This document shows positions 26,713 to 35,187 of a stretch of DNA of 64,000 bases, piece by piece (position 1 is the first letter of the stretch; the number at the start of each line of letters is the position of its first letter). The translations under genes and the position numbers were made by a program. The notes beneath the pieces are model-generated. The model was given only the letters and a program-made list of their open reading frames with translations, made no database searches and was not told the DNA's origin. Source of the stretch: Leptospiraceae bacterium (lineage in GTDB: Bacteria > Spirochaetota > Leptospiria > Leptospirales > Leptospiraceae); NCBI GenBank assembly GCA_016708435.1, contig JADJFV010000005.1:186001-250000 (forward strand), given 5' to 3'.

Positions 26713-27144
26713 TTACGCTGATCTAATTACGATATTTAACATGCGGAAATTCTGATTGAGTCGCTCGACCATCATGGTATAAGCCATTTGGTTATGAGAA
26801 ACTTCTGTCATTTCTTTTTCTACATCTACGTTGTTTCCATCGGCTCTCATGGTTGTGAGATAATCTACATTAGCCTTCGATTGAACATCTTTATAATTGA
26901 GTGGTTTGAAAAACTCAAAGTGTTTTTCATGTGAAATTTGTGTAGGCACAGCACTCTTTTTTTGAAAGTCTTCGGATTCTAAAGCACGTTTTAAATTTGA
27001 TTCGAAGCTCACTTCACTTCTTTTGAAATGAGGAACATCTACGTTTGCAATATTGTCCGCCAAAACCTTTCTCTTGTAAGTGGCGTTGTTTAAGCCTCTT
27101 TCGAGTAGGTCTTGTGTTTTCATAAAATAAGTGTTTGTGAACAT
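26713..27144 (-). CDS. flgB: Flagellar basal-body rod protein FlgB
   Basis: 143 residues. Proximal rod component. Signatures: LLERGLNNATYKRKVLADNI, ANVDVPHFKRSEVSFE, and VDVEKEMTEVSHNQMAYTMM near the end. First gene of the operon; GGAGATTG lies upstream of the ATG. An upstream promoter was not identified. Confidence 0.96.
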   Translation of the reverse strand: MFTNTYFMKTQDLLERGLNNATYKRKVLADNIANVDVPHFKRSEVSFESNLKRALESEDFQKKSAVPTQISHEKHFEFFKPLNYKDVQSKANVDYLTTMRADGNNVDVEKEMTEVSHNQMAYTMMVERLNQNFRMLNIVIRSA

Positions 27145-27176
27145 ATTTCAATCTCCTAAACAGATTTCTCGGTTTA

Positions 27177-27590
27177 CTATACGTTACTCATCGGCAGGAT
27201 TTGAATTTTGCATGAATGAAAATTATGTCGTATTGATAAAAAAATGCAATTTTGTGATAGTTTAGTTACCACAGAGGCACGAAGACACTGAGGTATTCGT
27301 GGGGGATTGGTTAGACGCAAGAGAAGCCTATTTCTCACAGAGAGCACGGAGTTCACAGAGAGGTAAGCAAAGTTCAAAACTGTCAATTTAGGAAGAGAAG
27401 GGTAGGATAGGCATCCCTGCCTGTCCATTGAATAGGCAAAGGCTAGTGCAGGTGTATTGCCGGAACGAATAGATGAAGTGATCCGTTCTGCCTTTGCCTT
27501 GCTAGAAGTCTTTTCGTTCCAGGTTAAAAATGCAATGTCACCCATTGTGCCGACAATGTTTTCTAAAATTTTTCGTATTAATTTTCTCAT
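27177..27590 (-). CDS. Possible small protein running into repeat DNA
   Basis: From the ATG at 27590 (AAGGA ten bases upstream) the first 60 residues (MRKLIRKILENIVGTMGDIA, FLTWNEKTSSKAKAERITSS) look like a basic amphipathic protein. The rest of the frame is translated from the CACAGAG repeat at 27265-27366 and does not look like protein. The original gene, if real, probably ended earlier or was cut by the repeat. Confidence 0.3.
   Translation of the reverse strand: MRKLIRKILENIVGTMGDIAFLTWNEKTSSKAKAERITSSIRSGNTPALAFAYSMDRQGCLSYPSLPKLTVLNFAYLSVNSVLSVRNRLLLRLTNPPRIPQCLRASVVTKLSQNCIFLSIRHNFHSCKIQILPMSNV
27265..27366. repeat. CACAGAG-type repeat cluster upstream of flgB
   Basis: ACCACAGAGGCACGAAGACA with CTGAGG (27265-27292) and TTCTCACAGAGAGCACGGAG with TTCACAGAGAGG (27332-27364) are two arms in direct orientation. 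Same family as the elements at 12026, 20127 and 46247. Confidence 0.6.
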
Positions 27591-27928
27591 ATATATAATT
27601 TCCTTAATTCGCACTACCTCACCCCAATTTTATAGAAGTTGAATTGTCTGTCTGTAATGACCTCTCCCTACAATCGGAGTTTTACAGAGAGTGGCTAATA
27701 GCTGTAACTCCCATTTTTAGAAACTCAGATAGTGAAATTAAAATAATCTTCGTATGCGGCTAATCGAAAATCAACTCAAATTATTTTTTATCAAATATTT
27801 TTTTCCAATAGTTACACAGTTCAGCATTTTTGTGGCTCTAATGCGTAATTAGGGTATAATTGCTTTGTCACCTCGAATGCTAAGGCGTTGGGAGAGGCTA
27901 ATGCTATGTATACGCTTTGTATAAGCTG

Positions 27929-28074
27929 CGTATAAGATAACGTTTTATCAAACATAGGGTAGCGATAGGTTCAAAGCTATACTCAATATAGGTTCTCTAT
28001 GCCCCCTTAACCCATATTTGAAGTATTAGGGAACCCATTGCTACCCTATGTTATGTGCATCGTCTTCTTATACG
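27929..28074. repeat. Long two-part inverted repeat
   Basis: Inner arms 27951-27972 and 28031-28052 pair at 20 of 22 positions (AACATAGGGTAGCGATAGGTTC). Outer arms 27929-27942 and 28061-28074 pair at 12 of 14 (CGTATAAGATAACG). The loop is 58 bp. It does not code. The layout recalls a recombination site or structured RNA, but no integrase gene is in the window. The rest of 27615-28249 is AT-rich, with two short copies of CACTACCTCACCC/CTACTACCTCACCC near 27612 and 28089; I see no gene in it. Confidence 0.75.
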
Positions 28075-28249
28075 ATGGTAAAAGGAAGCTACTACCTCAC
28101 CCTGACTCTCTAGAAGTTTGTATAGTAAACATTCTGCTAAGAAATATTTGGAAGTTTAACAATTCTTTTATTAAATAAGTTATTGTAGAATATATGGCTT
28201 TGAAAAGACAACAGGGAACGATTGGATGCTTCTTGATTAATGTCTTATC

Positions 28250-28444
28250 TAATTACACTGCATAGTCCTTGCAGGCTATGCAGGAAGGTATTTCGCTCCG
28301 TTGGAGCTTTCAATATTCAGATTATTGAAAATCCATTACTTAACTTCCGGTTCTTTTTTATCCTCTTCTTTCTTTTGTTCCGGCTCTTTTACAGCGGCTA
28401 CCATTTGAGTAACCGCTTGTGAACCAATATAGCCAGCTTGGCTT
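28250..28444. repeat. 195-bp direct repeat, copy 1
   Basis: Nearly identical to 29307-29501, same orientation and length. It contains small hairpins (GCTCC/GGAGC and TGCATAG/CTATGCA) and the 3' end of a minus-strand membrane protein gene. The two copies flank the PIN gene pair. Confidence 0.88.
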
Positions 28445-28530
28445 ATTTACAAAATTCGCAAGTATCATTCCAGCGTAGCTTACGTCTATTCTCGCCACAC
28501 CGACAGACTATCTACTGAATGCTGCTTCAA
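28336..28530 (-). pseudogene. Remnant 1 of a membrane protein gene
   Basis: Read on the minus strand: VSYAGMILANFVNK, then, after a deletion and shift, SQAGYIGSQAVTQMVAAVKE and a Lys/Glu-rich tail ending EPEVK and stop. The same pieces occur in order in remnant 2 (29393-29915) with 30 further residues between them. An in-frame stop lies just upstream. This copy cannot make a full protein. Confidence 0.6.
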
Positions 28531-28600
28531 AAGGGAAATTATCGTTGACATGTTTAGATATTTCAGTAATAAAAAGCATTGGTAGTATGAATTGAAAGTA

Positions 28601-29044
28601 TTGAATATTTACATGGATGCTTGTTGTATTAATCGACCCTTTGATGATTAGAGAGATGGAAGAGTTAGATTAGAATCTGAATCGTTCTTGATTTTATTAG
28701 AAGAAATTGAAAAAGGAAATTTGCATTGGTTAGGTAGTGTAATCTTAGATTTTGAAATAGAGCAAACTCCGGATAAAATAAAGCAAAAGAAGTCAAAGAA
28801 TTATTTGCTTTCTGTAAATAAGAAAATTAACATGAATCTAGAGATAAAAAATAGAGCCGATGAATTACAGTCTTTAGGATTTAAAACTTTTGACGCTCTC
28901 CATATAAGTTGCGCTGAATACGGAAAATCTGATGCATTCTTGACTACTGATGACAAACTCCTTAAACTTGCCGTCAGAAATCAGGAGACTTTAAGAGTTA
29001 AAGTATTTAATATTACTAGTTGGACACAGGAGTATTTAAAATGA
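28601..29044 (+). pseudogene. PIN-domain toxin-like gene with an amber codon at position 17
   Basis: The frame from TTG 28601 reads NIYMDACCINRPFDD, then TAG, then RDGRVRLESESFLILLEEIE. This is the usual PIN start (D-x-x-x-x-NRPFDD-QRDGRVRLE), so TAG has replaced a CAG Gln codon. The rest is intact: GSVILDFEIEQTP, the core FKTFDALHISCAEYGKSDAF and LTTDDKLLKLA with the acidic residues of the RNase site. Residues after the stop can only be made by readthrough or a later start that lacks the first catalytic Asp. The next gene overlaps its stop. Confidence 0.7.
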
Positions 29045-29259
29045 AAACCAAGAAAAAGACAAACCAGGAAATCTTAATGTTTGGGTATGAACTTTTATAT
29101 AAAAATTTAGGTCCAGTGGATTATACCAGATTTCTTCAGCAATTAGAAACGGGTTACGGAGATTATACCAAACAAAGAGACCAGTGGCTTGGAAAGCATT
29201 CAATTGATTCTGTTTATTCCGCGTTATCTTTACAGAAGAAAAGGAAAGTTGCTGTTTGA
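29041..29259 (+). CDS. Small protein paired with the PIN gene, likely antitoxin
   Basis: 72 residues from the ATG at 29041, seven bases after AGGAG and overlapping the PIN stop. Core: EILMFGYELLYKNLGPVDYT RFLQQLETGYGDYTKQRDQW. Small proteins with the same G-P/A-V-x-x-x-RF-x-QQ and GDYT-x-x-R-x-x-W pattern occur beside PIN genes in other bacteria, which supports an antitoxin-like role; this is from memory, not a search. Toxin-first order is less common. Confidence 0.6.
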   Translation: MKTKKKTNQEILMFGYELLYKNLGPVDYTRFLQQLETGYGDYTKQRDQWLGKHSIDSVYSALSLQKKRKVAV

Positions 29260-29306
29260 GATCATTCTATGAAAACAAAAATTCGCTCACACAACATCGC
29301 TTTCTT

Positions 29307-29501
29307 TAATTACACTGCATAGTCCTTGCAGGCTATGCAGGAATGTATTTCGCTCCGTTGGAGCTTTCAATATTCAGATTATTGAAAATCCATTACTTAA
29401 CCTCCGGTTCTTTTTTGTCATCTTCTTTCCTTTGTTCTGGTTCTTTTCCTGCGGCTACCATTTGAGTAACCGCTTGTGATCCAATGTAGCCTGCTTGGCT
29501 T
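29307..29501. repeat. 195-bp direct repeat, copy 2
   Basis: Matches 28250-28444 with about a dozen differences. Differences include TCCTCTTCTTTCTTT versus TCATCTTCTTTCCTT, so the copies have drifted and are not a recent assembly duplicate. Confidence 0.88.
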
Positions 29502-29915
29502 GTGCCGAGTAAAGTATGTAGAGGTTCAGGAATAGAGGGAAGACCATGTAAAGGATTTGTCTTTGCGGATAATGGTTGTTTTCTTTCTCTTATCCACATA
29601 ATTCGCAAGAATCATTCCTCCGTAGCTTACTCCAAGTAATCCGACTAAGGATAAATTAAATTCTGGTAAATTAGGATTGTGCAAAATAATACCCTGACAA
29701 ATCGCTATATAGAAATAACTTCCCATAAGCACAATCGTCCATGCAAAGGATTGAAAATTAACTAACGAGTAAGAATTTGTTTCTGGATCGATTAGTATAT
29801 CAGGAAGAAAGTTTATCTTTTTACTTAGTAGAGATAGAATACCTAAAAAGAGAATTGTTACAACAAAGCTTGCAATCTGTGACTCGTTGGAATGTCTTGA
29901 AATATTATTTGGTGT
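29393..29915 (-). pseudogene. Remnant 2 of a membrane protein gene, frameshifted
   Basis: The minus strand reads ESQIASFVVTILFLGILSLL, NFLPDILIDPETNSYSLVNF, two further membrane helices (AWTIVLMGSYFYIAICQGII, FNLSLVGLLGVSYGGMILAN), then loses frame near 29584 in an A-run and resumes as QPLSAKTNPLHGLPSIPEPL, SQAGYIGSQAVTQMVAAGKE and EPEVK. At least three helices; family not recognised. There is no start codon before the upstream in-frame stop, so the N-terminus is lost. Confidence 0.55.
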
Positions 29916-30010
29916 TCAGCATCCGACTTTGCTTAAATTTCCGAATACGCCTGACTTTGATATTTCAGCGATTGGGAAGAAGTGATAAAAAAATTCATGG
30001 TTGAATCTTC

Positions 30011-30038
30011 TTGACAAAAAATCTTTAGAATATATGCT
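30011..30038 (+). promoter_or_regulatory. Possible sigma-70 promoter for the DUF433 gene
   Basis: TTGACA and TATGCT are 16 bases apart. Transcription would begin a few bases before or at ATG 30043, so the message would be nearly leaderless; no ribosome site is seen there. Confidence 0.35.
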
Positions 30039-30042
30039 CATA

Positions 30043-30375
30043 ATGATTATGAATACTATTGAACTAAAACAAACTTTAAATCATCTAAGTGAAGAAGAAA
30101 AAATAGAAGCTATTTCATATTTAAGTAATTCATTTTCCCAATTCTGGATAGGAATTGAAAAAAATCCAATTGTATGCAATGGAACTGCCTGTATTATCAG
30201 GACAAGAATCCCTGTTTGGTCTTTGGTTTCTTATAAATTAAAAGGTTGGGATGATAAAAAAATTCTAATAAACTTTCCAACGTTAAGGGCTTCTGACATT
30301 TCTAACGCATGGCTATATTATAAATTAAATCAAACAGAAATTGATAATGCAATTTTAGAGAATGAGGAATTTTAA
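30043..30375 (+). CDS. DUF433 protein (antitoxin-like)
   Basis: About 110 residues. The N-terminal helix (ELKQTLNHLSEEEKIEAISY) precedes a DUF433 domain: PIVCNGTACIIRTRIPVWSL, then YKLKGWDDKKILINFPTLRA and SDISNAWLYYKLNQTEID. DUF433 proteins are winged-helix-like and often act as antitoxins to PIN or DUF5615 toxins. No toxin gene follows, so it is an orphan. ATG 30043 and 30049 are both possible starts; upstream in-frame starts lie inside the likely promoter. Confidence 0.75.
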   Translation: MIMNTIELKQTLNHLSEEEKIEAISYLSNSFSQFWIGIEKNPIVCNGTACIIRTRIPVWSLVSYKLKGWDDKKILINFPTLRASDISNAWLYYKLNQTEIDNAILENEEF

Positions 30376-30954
30376 GGTTCGTGATTTGGTATGAATCCAT
30401 ATCGTTTTTTATCGTTCTTTTATCAGTGTTAATCGGTGATAATCAGTTTCTTATTATTTGTGGGTAACGTTATGGCTGGGAAGCGGTATAGAAAAGAATC
30501 CCCCACGGGAGTGGAATAAGAAAGAAAATCCCACTCTGGAAAGAGAAGAGAAATGGGATCTCAAAAGTGAAACTTTTGAAAACATAGTGGATAAAAAGGT
30601 GCAACTTTATAAAAATGAGATCTCCCAACGACACCGCGTTAGGGATCAACTGGATGAATAGGGATAGCTCTATCATCCCTATTCAGGAAGGCGAGCCCGA
30701 CGCTCTAGTCGGACAAAGGAAAGCAAATCCTGCGCAGGATACGACAACGTATAACAAGTAGCGGAACGCCCTAGGAATTACACAGAAATCGAAGCAAATG
30801 AGACATTTTATGGTAATTATGGACATTATTGTCAAGATTTAGGTTAAATTGCAGAATATATTTTTACACCAACAAATAAATAGTACAAGCCGTGTACTTT
30901 TTTAGTTAAGCTTTTAGGAAACTGTTCGATGTTCAGTGTAAGGCGGACTCTTGC
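30376..30954. other. Non-coding mosaic of repeats before fliK
   Basis: It holds a repeat of the ATCGGTGGTAATC type at 30418-30446, a 200-bp segment (30480-30660) rich in A/G with short inverted pieces (TCCCCCACGGGAGTGGAA), the hairpin GGGATAGCTCTATCATCCC at 30661-30679, and the 90-bp repeat at 30681-30771. An open frame of 67 residues in 30458-30661 has no protein-like pattern. Confidence 0.6.
30681..30771 (+). repeat. 90-bp dispersed repeat, copy 2
   Basis: Matches the reverse complement of 2224-2313 with one extra base and about ten changes. It contains CCGAC/GTCGG and the perfect ATCCTGCGCAGGAT. The small upstream hairpin GGGAT...ATCCC is not shared with copy 1. Confidence 0.85.
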
Positions 30955-32772
30955 ATGTTTATTTTTAATCACTTAGAAAACCTAATTTTTGGTAAAACTC
31001 CAACAGAGGAGATTAAGAAAGATAATACAATTGCAAATAAAGAGTCAAATTTCAACGAAATCCTACACCAGGCAGTCAACGATGCTTCTCGCGTTGAGGC
31101 AGATAGATTGCAAACCTATTCTACTATCAGCGAGAGTTTATCGGAAAGACGAGACGTCGTTGTAGTTGAGCCATTTAAAGCAGAAATATTTCAAGAACGA
31201 ATTTCTAAAGATACAAAGGAAAGCTTTCAACAGCCTTCTCTTTCTTTTCGCGAGGTTATGCCGGATAACGCTTCTTTTTATGCCCCCTCTGAAACTGTAA
31301 AATTAGAGTCTGCGCAAGTAAACGGTAAAAGTTATTCGCAAACTTTAGAATCCGAATTCAAAACTATTGAAGCGGATGAAATTAAAAAAGAAAAATCGGA
31401 AACAAAAGAAGTTACTACATCCAAAGAGGTTTCTTCTGAAATATTACTCCAAGCCTTTGCTAAGTTAGAAGTAGAAGGACAAAATGCAAAAGACCCAAAG
31501 ATATCGTCTAAGAAAATCAATTTAGAAGCAAAGTTAGAAGAAAAGAAATCTTCCTCTGATGTAAAATCGGCGCGTGTAGAAGGGCAAACAGTTGTTTCTC
31601 TCAAAGCAACGCCTAAAGAAATAGAAAGTAAAGATAGTAAAAAAGTTGCTACTAAAACTGTATCTTCTGAAGAATCTTTAACAAAAGCAAAAGAAGTAAA
31701 ACTTGAATCTGATACCAAAGAAATTCTAACTAAAGAAGTAAAACGAGAAGTTCTAAAAGATTCTGAGAAAGTAGTAAAGTTTGAGGATAATAGTAAATTA
31801 TCACAGACTCAACCTAAAGCAAAAGAAACTCCCGTAGCAAATCAAAAAGTGCAGATAGAAGTAAAGTCTGATTCCAATGTACATACAGCAAATGTCATTG
31901 TAGGAAAAGAAGAATTATCCGCTACTGGTGCTACAGTGGTGGAAGCACGTAAGCCAAAGAAGAGTCAAGAATTAGAATCTAAAGATAAATCCAATTCTGA
32001 AAACTCTAAGCCTATTCAAAAAGAATTTGTTGGCAATGAAAAAGAATTCCGCATGACAAAGGAAACTCTTGTAGAAGTTTCTGGACTTGATAAAAACAAA
32101 TGGACTATTACCCGTCGTGAAAAAGAAGTAGAGCATGCTAATTTAGAGCGTAAGAAAGAATCTGTTTCTCTCTTAAATGAAATTGCAATGAAGTCTAGCT
32201 CTTCTCAGACTTCATCTGATTCAGATAAATCTTTTTCTAATTCTCGTTTTGATGCAAATGGATTTAAAACCTTTTCTGAATCTATGAAGACGGCTAATTC
32301 TGATAAGCCACGCGAAGCGGGGTTTGACAGAGAGAATTTTTCTAAGTCTTTAAACGATCTAGTAAGCAAAGCACGCATTAATATTGTTGAGAATGGTAGA
32401 AACTCTGCACAGATTTCTCTTTATCCAAAAGATTTAGGTAAGATGACACTTAATATTGATGTTATCAAAGAAAAGGTAGAAGGAAAGATTTTAGTAGACT
32501 CTGAGTTTATCAAGAATCGATTGCTAGGAGATGTCTCTCAATTAAAAGCTGACTTAAAAGCCAGTGGTCTTGATTTACAAAGCATTTCTGTGGAAGTAAG
32601 AGATCATAGTTCTACCGCTTTTGATTTTGCAAATCCTTCCAATGAAAAAGATTCTGCTAAAGAAAAGTCAGAAAAGGCAAATTCCTCTTTGCCTCAAGTT
32701 GCTGCAAATGAAGAACAATCGGAATCTCAGTTTTCAAATAAATCGTATAATCTTGTAGATATAAAAATATAG
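30955..32772 (+). CDS. fliK: Flagellar hook-length control protein FliK
   Basis: 605 residues. Measures the hook and switches export from hook to filament. The first 450 residues are low-complexity, rich in Lys, Glu and Ser, as is usual. The conserved C-terminal domain is at about 450-570 (NGRNSAQISLYPKDLGKMTL, NIDVIKEKVEGKILVDSEFI, LKASGLDLQSISVEV). It is followed by flgD and flgE, the standard order. The assignment rests on the C-terminal domain and context. Confidence 0.9.
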   Translation: MFIFNHLENLIFGKTPTEEIKKDNTIANKESNFNEILHQAVNDASRVEADRLQTYSTISESLSERRDVVVVEPFKAEIFQERISKDTKESFQQPSLSFREVMPDNASFYAPSETVKLESAQVNGKSYSQTLESEFKTIEADEIKKEKSETKEVTTSKEVSSEILLQAFAKLEVEGQNAKDPKISSKKINLEAKLEEKKSSSDVKSARVEGQTVVSLKATPKEIESKDSKKVATKTVSSEESLTKAKEVKLESDTKEILTKEVKREVLKDSEKVVKFEDNSKLSQTQPKAKETPVANQKVQIEVKSDSNVHTANVIVGKEELSATGATVVEARKPKKSQELESKDKSNSENSKPIQKEFVGNEKEFRMTKETLVEVSGLDKNKWTITRREKEVEHANLERKKESVSLLNEIAMKSSSSQTSSDSDKSFSNSRFDANGFKTFSESMKTANSDKPREAGFDRENFSKSLNDLVSKARINIVENGRNSAQISLYPKDLGKMTLNIDVIKEKVEGKILVDSEFIKNRLLGDVSQLKADLKASGLDLQSISVEVRDHSSTAFDFANPSNEKDSAKEKSEKANSSLPQVAANEEQSESQFSNKSYNLVDIKI

Positions 32773-32803
32773 ATAGAGAAGTTTTTAGGAGACCACACAC
32801 AGA

Positions 32804-33535
32804 ATGCCAGTGCCAGTGCCACAATTAACAGGAATTAAACAAAAAACACAAGATTCCTCTTCTGAGTCTACTAAGACAAAGTATCTAGATGCTGATAAAA
32901 AAGTAGATATCAAGTCTTACCTAGATAAATTAAACAAAGAAGAAAAATCTGGACTCAAAGGAATTGAAGTTCGGGACACTCCTAAACAACTTGGCAAAGA
33001 TGATTTCTTAAAATTATTAATTACTCAACTCACACAACAAGATCCAACCAATCCAATGAAAGACCAGGACTTCATTGCACAAATGGCTCAGTTTTCGAGC
33101 TTAGAGCAAATGAAGAATATCTCCTCCGGCATTTCCCGAATGGAGGCTAAGCAAAGTTATTCTCTTGTGGGCAAGGTTGTCTCCGGTCCTGATATGGTGA
33201 CTGGTGAAACAGTGGTTGGATTAGCAGCGGCATTATTTTTTGATGCGGATGGAAAATCTTATGTAAGAGTAAATGGAAGATCTGTCGAAGTAGAGAAAAT
33301 CACTCTTATCTCTGATCCTTCTGTTTTAAATCTTGAGAAAGATATGTCCCCTAACGTCAGTAATAAAGAAAATCAAAACGAAAAAAAATCTTCAAGTGTT
33401 CAAGAAAATACGAATCCTTCCGATAAAGATAAGGCAAAGCAATCAGTACACGAAGCTACTCCAAATTTGGATAAGTCAGTGGATTGGAATTATCCCGGAG
33501 CTAAAACAAATAAAGGCACAAATTATGATAAATAA
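32804..33535 (+). CDS. flgD: Flagellar hook assembly protein FlgD
   Basis: 243 residues. Hook cap scaffold. The signature LGKDDFLKLLITQLTQQDPT and NPMKDQDFIAQMAQFSSLEQ (residues 65-105) is clear, followed by SYSLVGKVVSGPDMVTGETV. The last 60 residues are a charged, low-complexity tail longer than in many bacteria. The ATG has TAGGAGACC upstream. Confidence 0.95.
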   Translation: MPVPVPQLTGIKQKTQDSSSESTKTKYLDADKKVDIKSYLDKLNKEEKSGLKGIEVRDTPKQLGKDDFLKLLITQLTQQDPTNPMKDQDFIAQMAQFSSLEQMKNISSGISRMEAKQSYSLVGKVVSGPDMVTGETVVGLAAALFFDADGKSYVRVNGRSVEVEKITLISDPSVLNLEKDMSPNVSNKENQNEKKSSSVQENTNPSDKDKAKQSVHEATPNLDKSVDWNYPGAKTNKGTNYDK

Positions 33536-33562
33536 AAAAAATAACCTAGAGGTAACTGCACT

Positions 33563-34954
33563 ATGATGCGATCCCTGTATTCCGGAGTTTCCGGTTTAAA
33601 AAATCACCAAGTAAGAATGGATGTAATAGGAAATAATATTTCCAATGTAAACACACATGGTTTCAAAACGGAACGTGTTACATTTCAGGATATGATTTCT
33701 CAGGAGTTATCCGCTGCTATGGAGCCAAAAGACAATATTGGGGGAGTAAACCCAAAACAAGTTGGACTCGGCTCACTGATTGCTGCTATAGATAAAATCA
33801 TGACACAGGGTTCTTTTCAAACAACTGGAAAGAATACAGACGTTGCGATTTCCGGGGAAGGTTTCTTTGTTGTAAAAGATGGGGATAAAGAGTTTTATAC
33901 TCGCGCCGGTGCATTTAACGTAGATAAAAATGGATATTATGTAAACCCTGCCAATGGTTTGAAAGTGCAAGGTTGGAATGCAAGATTAGATGAAAGTGGA
34001 AACAAATATGTAAACACTGCCGCTAGTGTAGAAGACATTGTATTACCTCTCTATTCAAAAGAGCCTGCGAAAGCAACGAAAGAAGTAATTTACCAATCTA
34101 ACTTAAATTCTGCTGCTCTTGCTGTTCCTGAAGATGCAAAAGCTGACGAAATTAAAAAATTTATCAACGATCCAGATCCAAAAAAACGCAGAGGACACCA
34201 AACAAGCATCATCGTGTTTGATGACCAAGGTATTGAGCGTGAAATGAAAATGGAAATGTATAAACTACGGGATAACGTTTGGAGAGCTTCTGTTTCTATG
34301 ACTGATGCTTCACAAGTATCAATTGACGTTGCTACAAAAGATCAAAATACAACAGTTCCAGGAAATACCGAAATCGAACTTAGCTTCTCTCCTGATGGAA
34401 GATTAGTGGGAGTATCTGATGGTGTTGATAGTTTGAGTGCTGGAAAATTAACCGCAGACATTTCTTTTAGAATTGCGGGAAATCCTGAAAAGCAATCCTT
34501 CACTTTGAATTTAGGTGAATCAGGAATGGTAAGTGGAATCACTCAATTTGCTTCTGATTTTACAACTAAAGCAATTAAACAAGATGGTTACCCAATGGGC
34601 TATATGGAATCTTTTTCTATCGATAGTTCTGGAAAAATCATTGGAGTTTATTCGAATGGAATCCAACAACAATTAGCTCAAGTAGCAATGGCAATCTTTA
34701 CAAACCCTGCTGGATTGAATAAAGCCGGCGATACAATGTATAGCTATTCTATTAACTCTGGTGATGCAAACATCGGTGAGTCTGGAATTGCTGGTCGTGG
34801 AAAGATTAATGCTGGAATATTGGAAATGTCAAACGTAGACTTGTCTGATCAGTTTACTGATATGATTGTAACACAAAGAGGCTTCCAAGCAAACTCTAGA
34901 ACTATTACTACTGCGGATCAATTGATTCAAGAGGTTTTAGGGCTTAAGAGATAA
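33563..34954 (+). CDS. flgE: Flagellar hook protein FlgE
   Basis: 463 residues. Builds the hook of the periplasmic flagellum. N-terminal MRSLYSGVSGLKNHQVRMDV, IGNNISNVNTHGFKTERVTF; middle GEGFFVVKDGDKEFYTRAGA; C-terminal LEMSNVDLSDQFTDMIVTQR, FQANSRTITTADQLIQEVLG. Spirochete hook proteins crosslink through a Cys. I see no Cys in this sequence, which is unlike Treponema FlgE and may be worth a look. A terminator follows. Confidence 0.97.
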   Translation: MMRSLYSGVSGLKNHQVRMDVIGNNISNVNTHGFKTERVTFQDMISQELSAAMEPKDNIGGVNPKQVGLGSLIAAIDKIMTQGSFQTTGKNTDVAISGEGFFVVKDGDKEFYTRAGAFNVDKNGYYVNPANGLKVQGWNARLDESGNKYVNTAASVEDIVLPLYSKEPAKATKEVIYQSNLNSAALAVPEDAKADEIKKFINDPDPKKRRGHQTSIIVFDDQGIEREMKMEMYKLRDNVWRASVSMTDASQVSIDVATKDQNTTVPGNTEIELSFSPDGRLVGVSDGVDSLSAGKLTADISFRIAGNPEKQSFTLNLGESGMVSGITQFASDFTTKAIKQDGYPMGYMESFSIDSSGKIIGVYSNGIQQQLAQVAMAIFTNPAGLNKAGDTMYSYSINSGDANIGESGIAGRGKINAGILEMSNVDLSDQFTDMIVTQRGFQANSRTITTADQLIQEVLGLKR

Positions 34955-34978
34955 TTTCTTCTCCTCAATGCTTAGAAT

Positions 34979-35022
34979 AAGCCATTGGCTGACTTAGGTT
35001 GGTCGATGGCTTTTTTGTTTTT
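34979..35022 (+). terminator. Rho-independent terminator after flgE
   Basis: AAGCCAT pairs with ATGGCTT across 19 bases (the stem extends imperfectly), followed by TTTTTTGTTTTT. It ends the fliK-flgD-flgE transcript. A repeat of the ATCGGTGGTAATC type follows at 35023-35042. Confidence 0.8.
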
Positions 35023-35187
35023 AAGTCATCGGTGGTAATCTTACCGTTTTTAAAAATGCGATAAAAACTGAAAGATTAGATAAAAAAGTATTTGTATTTT
35101 ATCGGTAAATAGTAAAACTTAATTGTCTTTGGATTTTCTGCCAATAGGAAACTCGGGCAGATATACTTCTATAGAAAAGGGAATAAT

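Noticed and set aside
27929..28074. Integron attC site
   Set aside because: The nested stems fit in outline, but the flanking RYYYAAC/GTTRRRY core motifs do not match and no integrase or cassette array is visible.
29777..30004. Plus-strand 75-residue frame over the membrane protein remnant
   Set aside because: Shadow of the minus-strand helices; a short HPTLLKFPNTPDFDISAIGK stretch near 29920-29980 in another frame may be a gene end but cannot be assigned.
30458..30661. 67-residue open frame before the 90-bp repeat
   Set aside because: Lys/Glu-rich translation without hydrophobic pattern or family match, and no ribosome site; it sits in repeat-like DNA.
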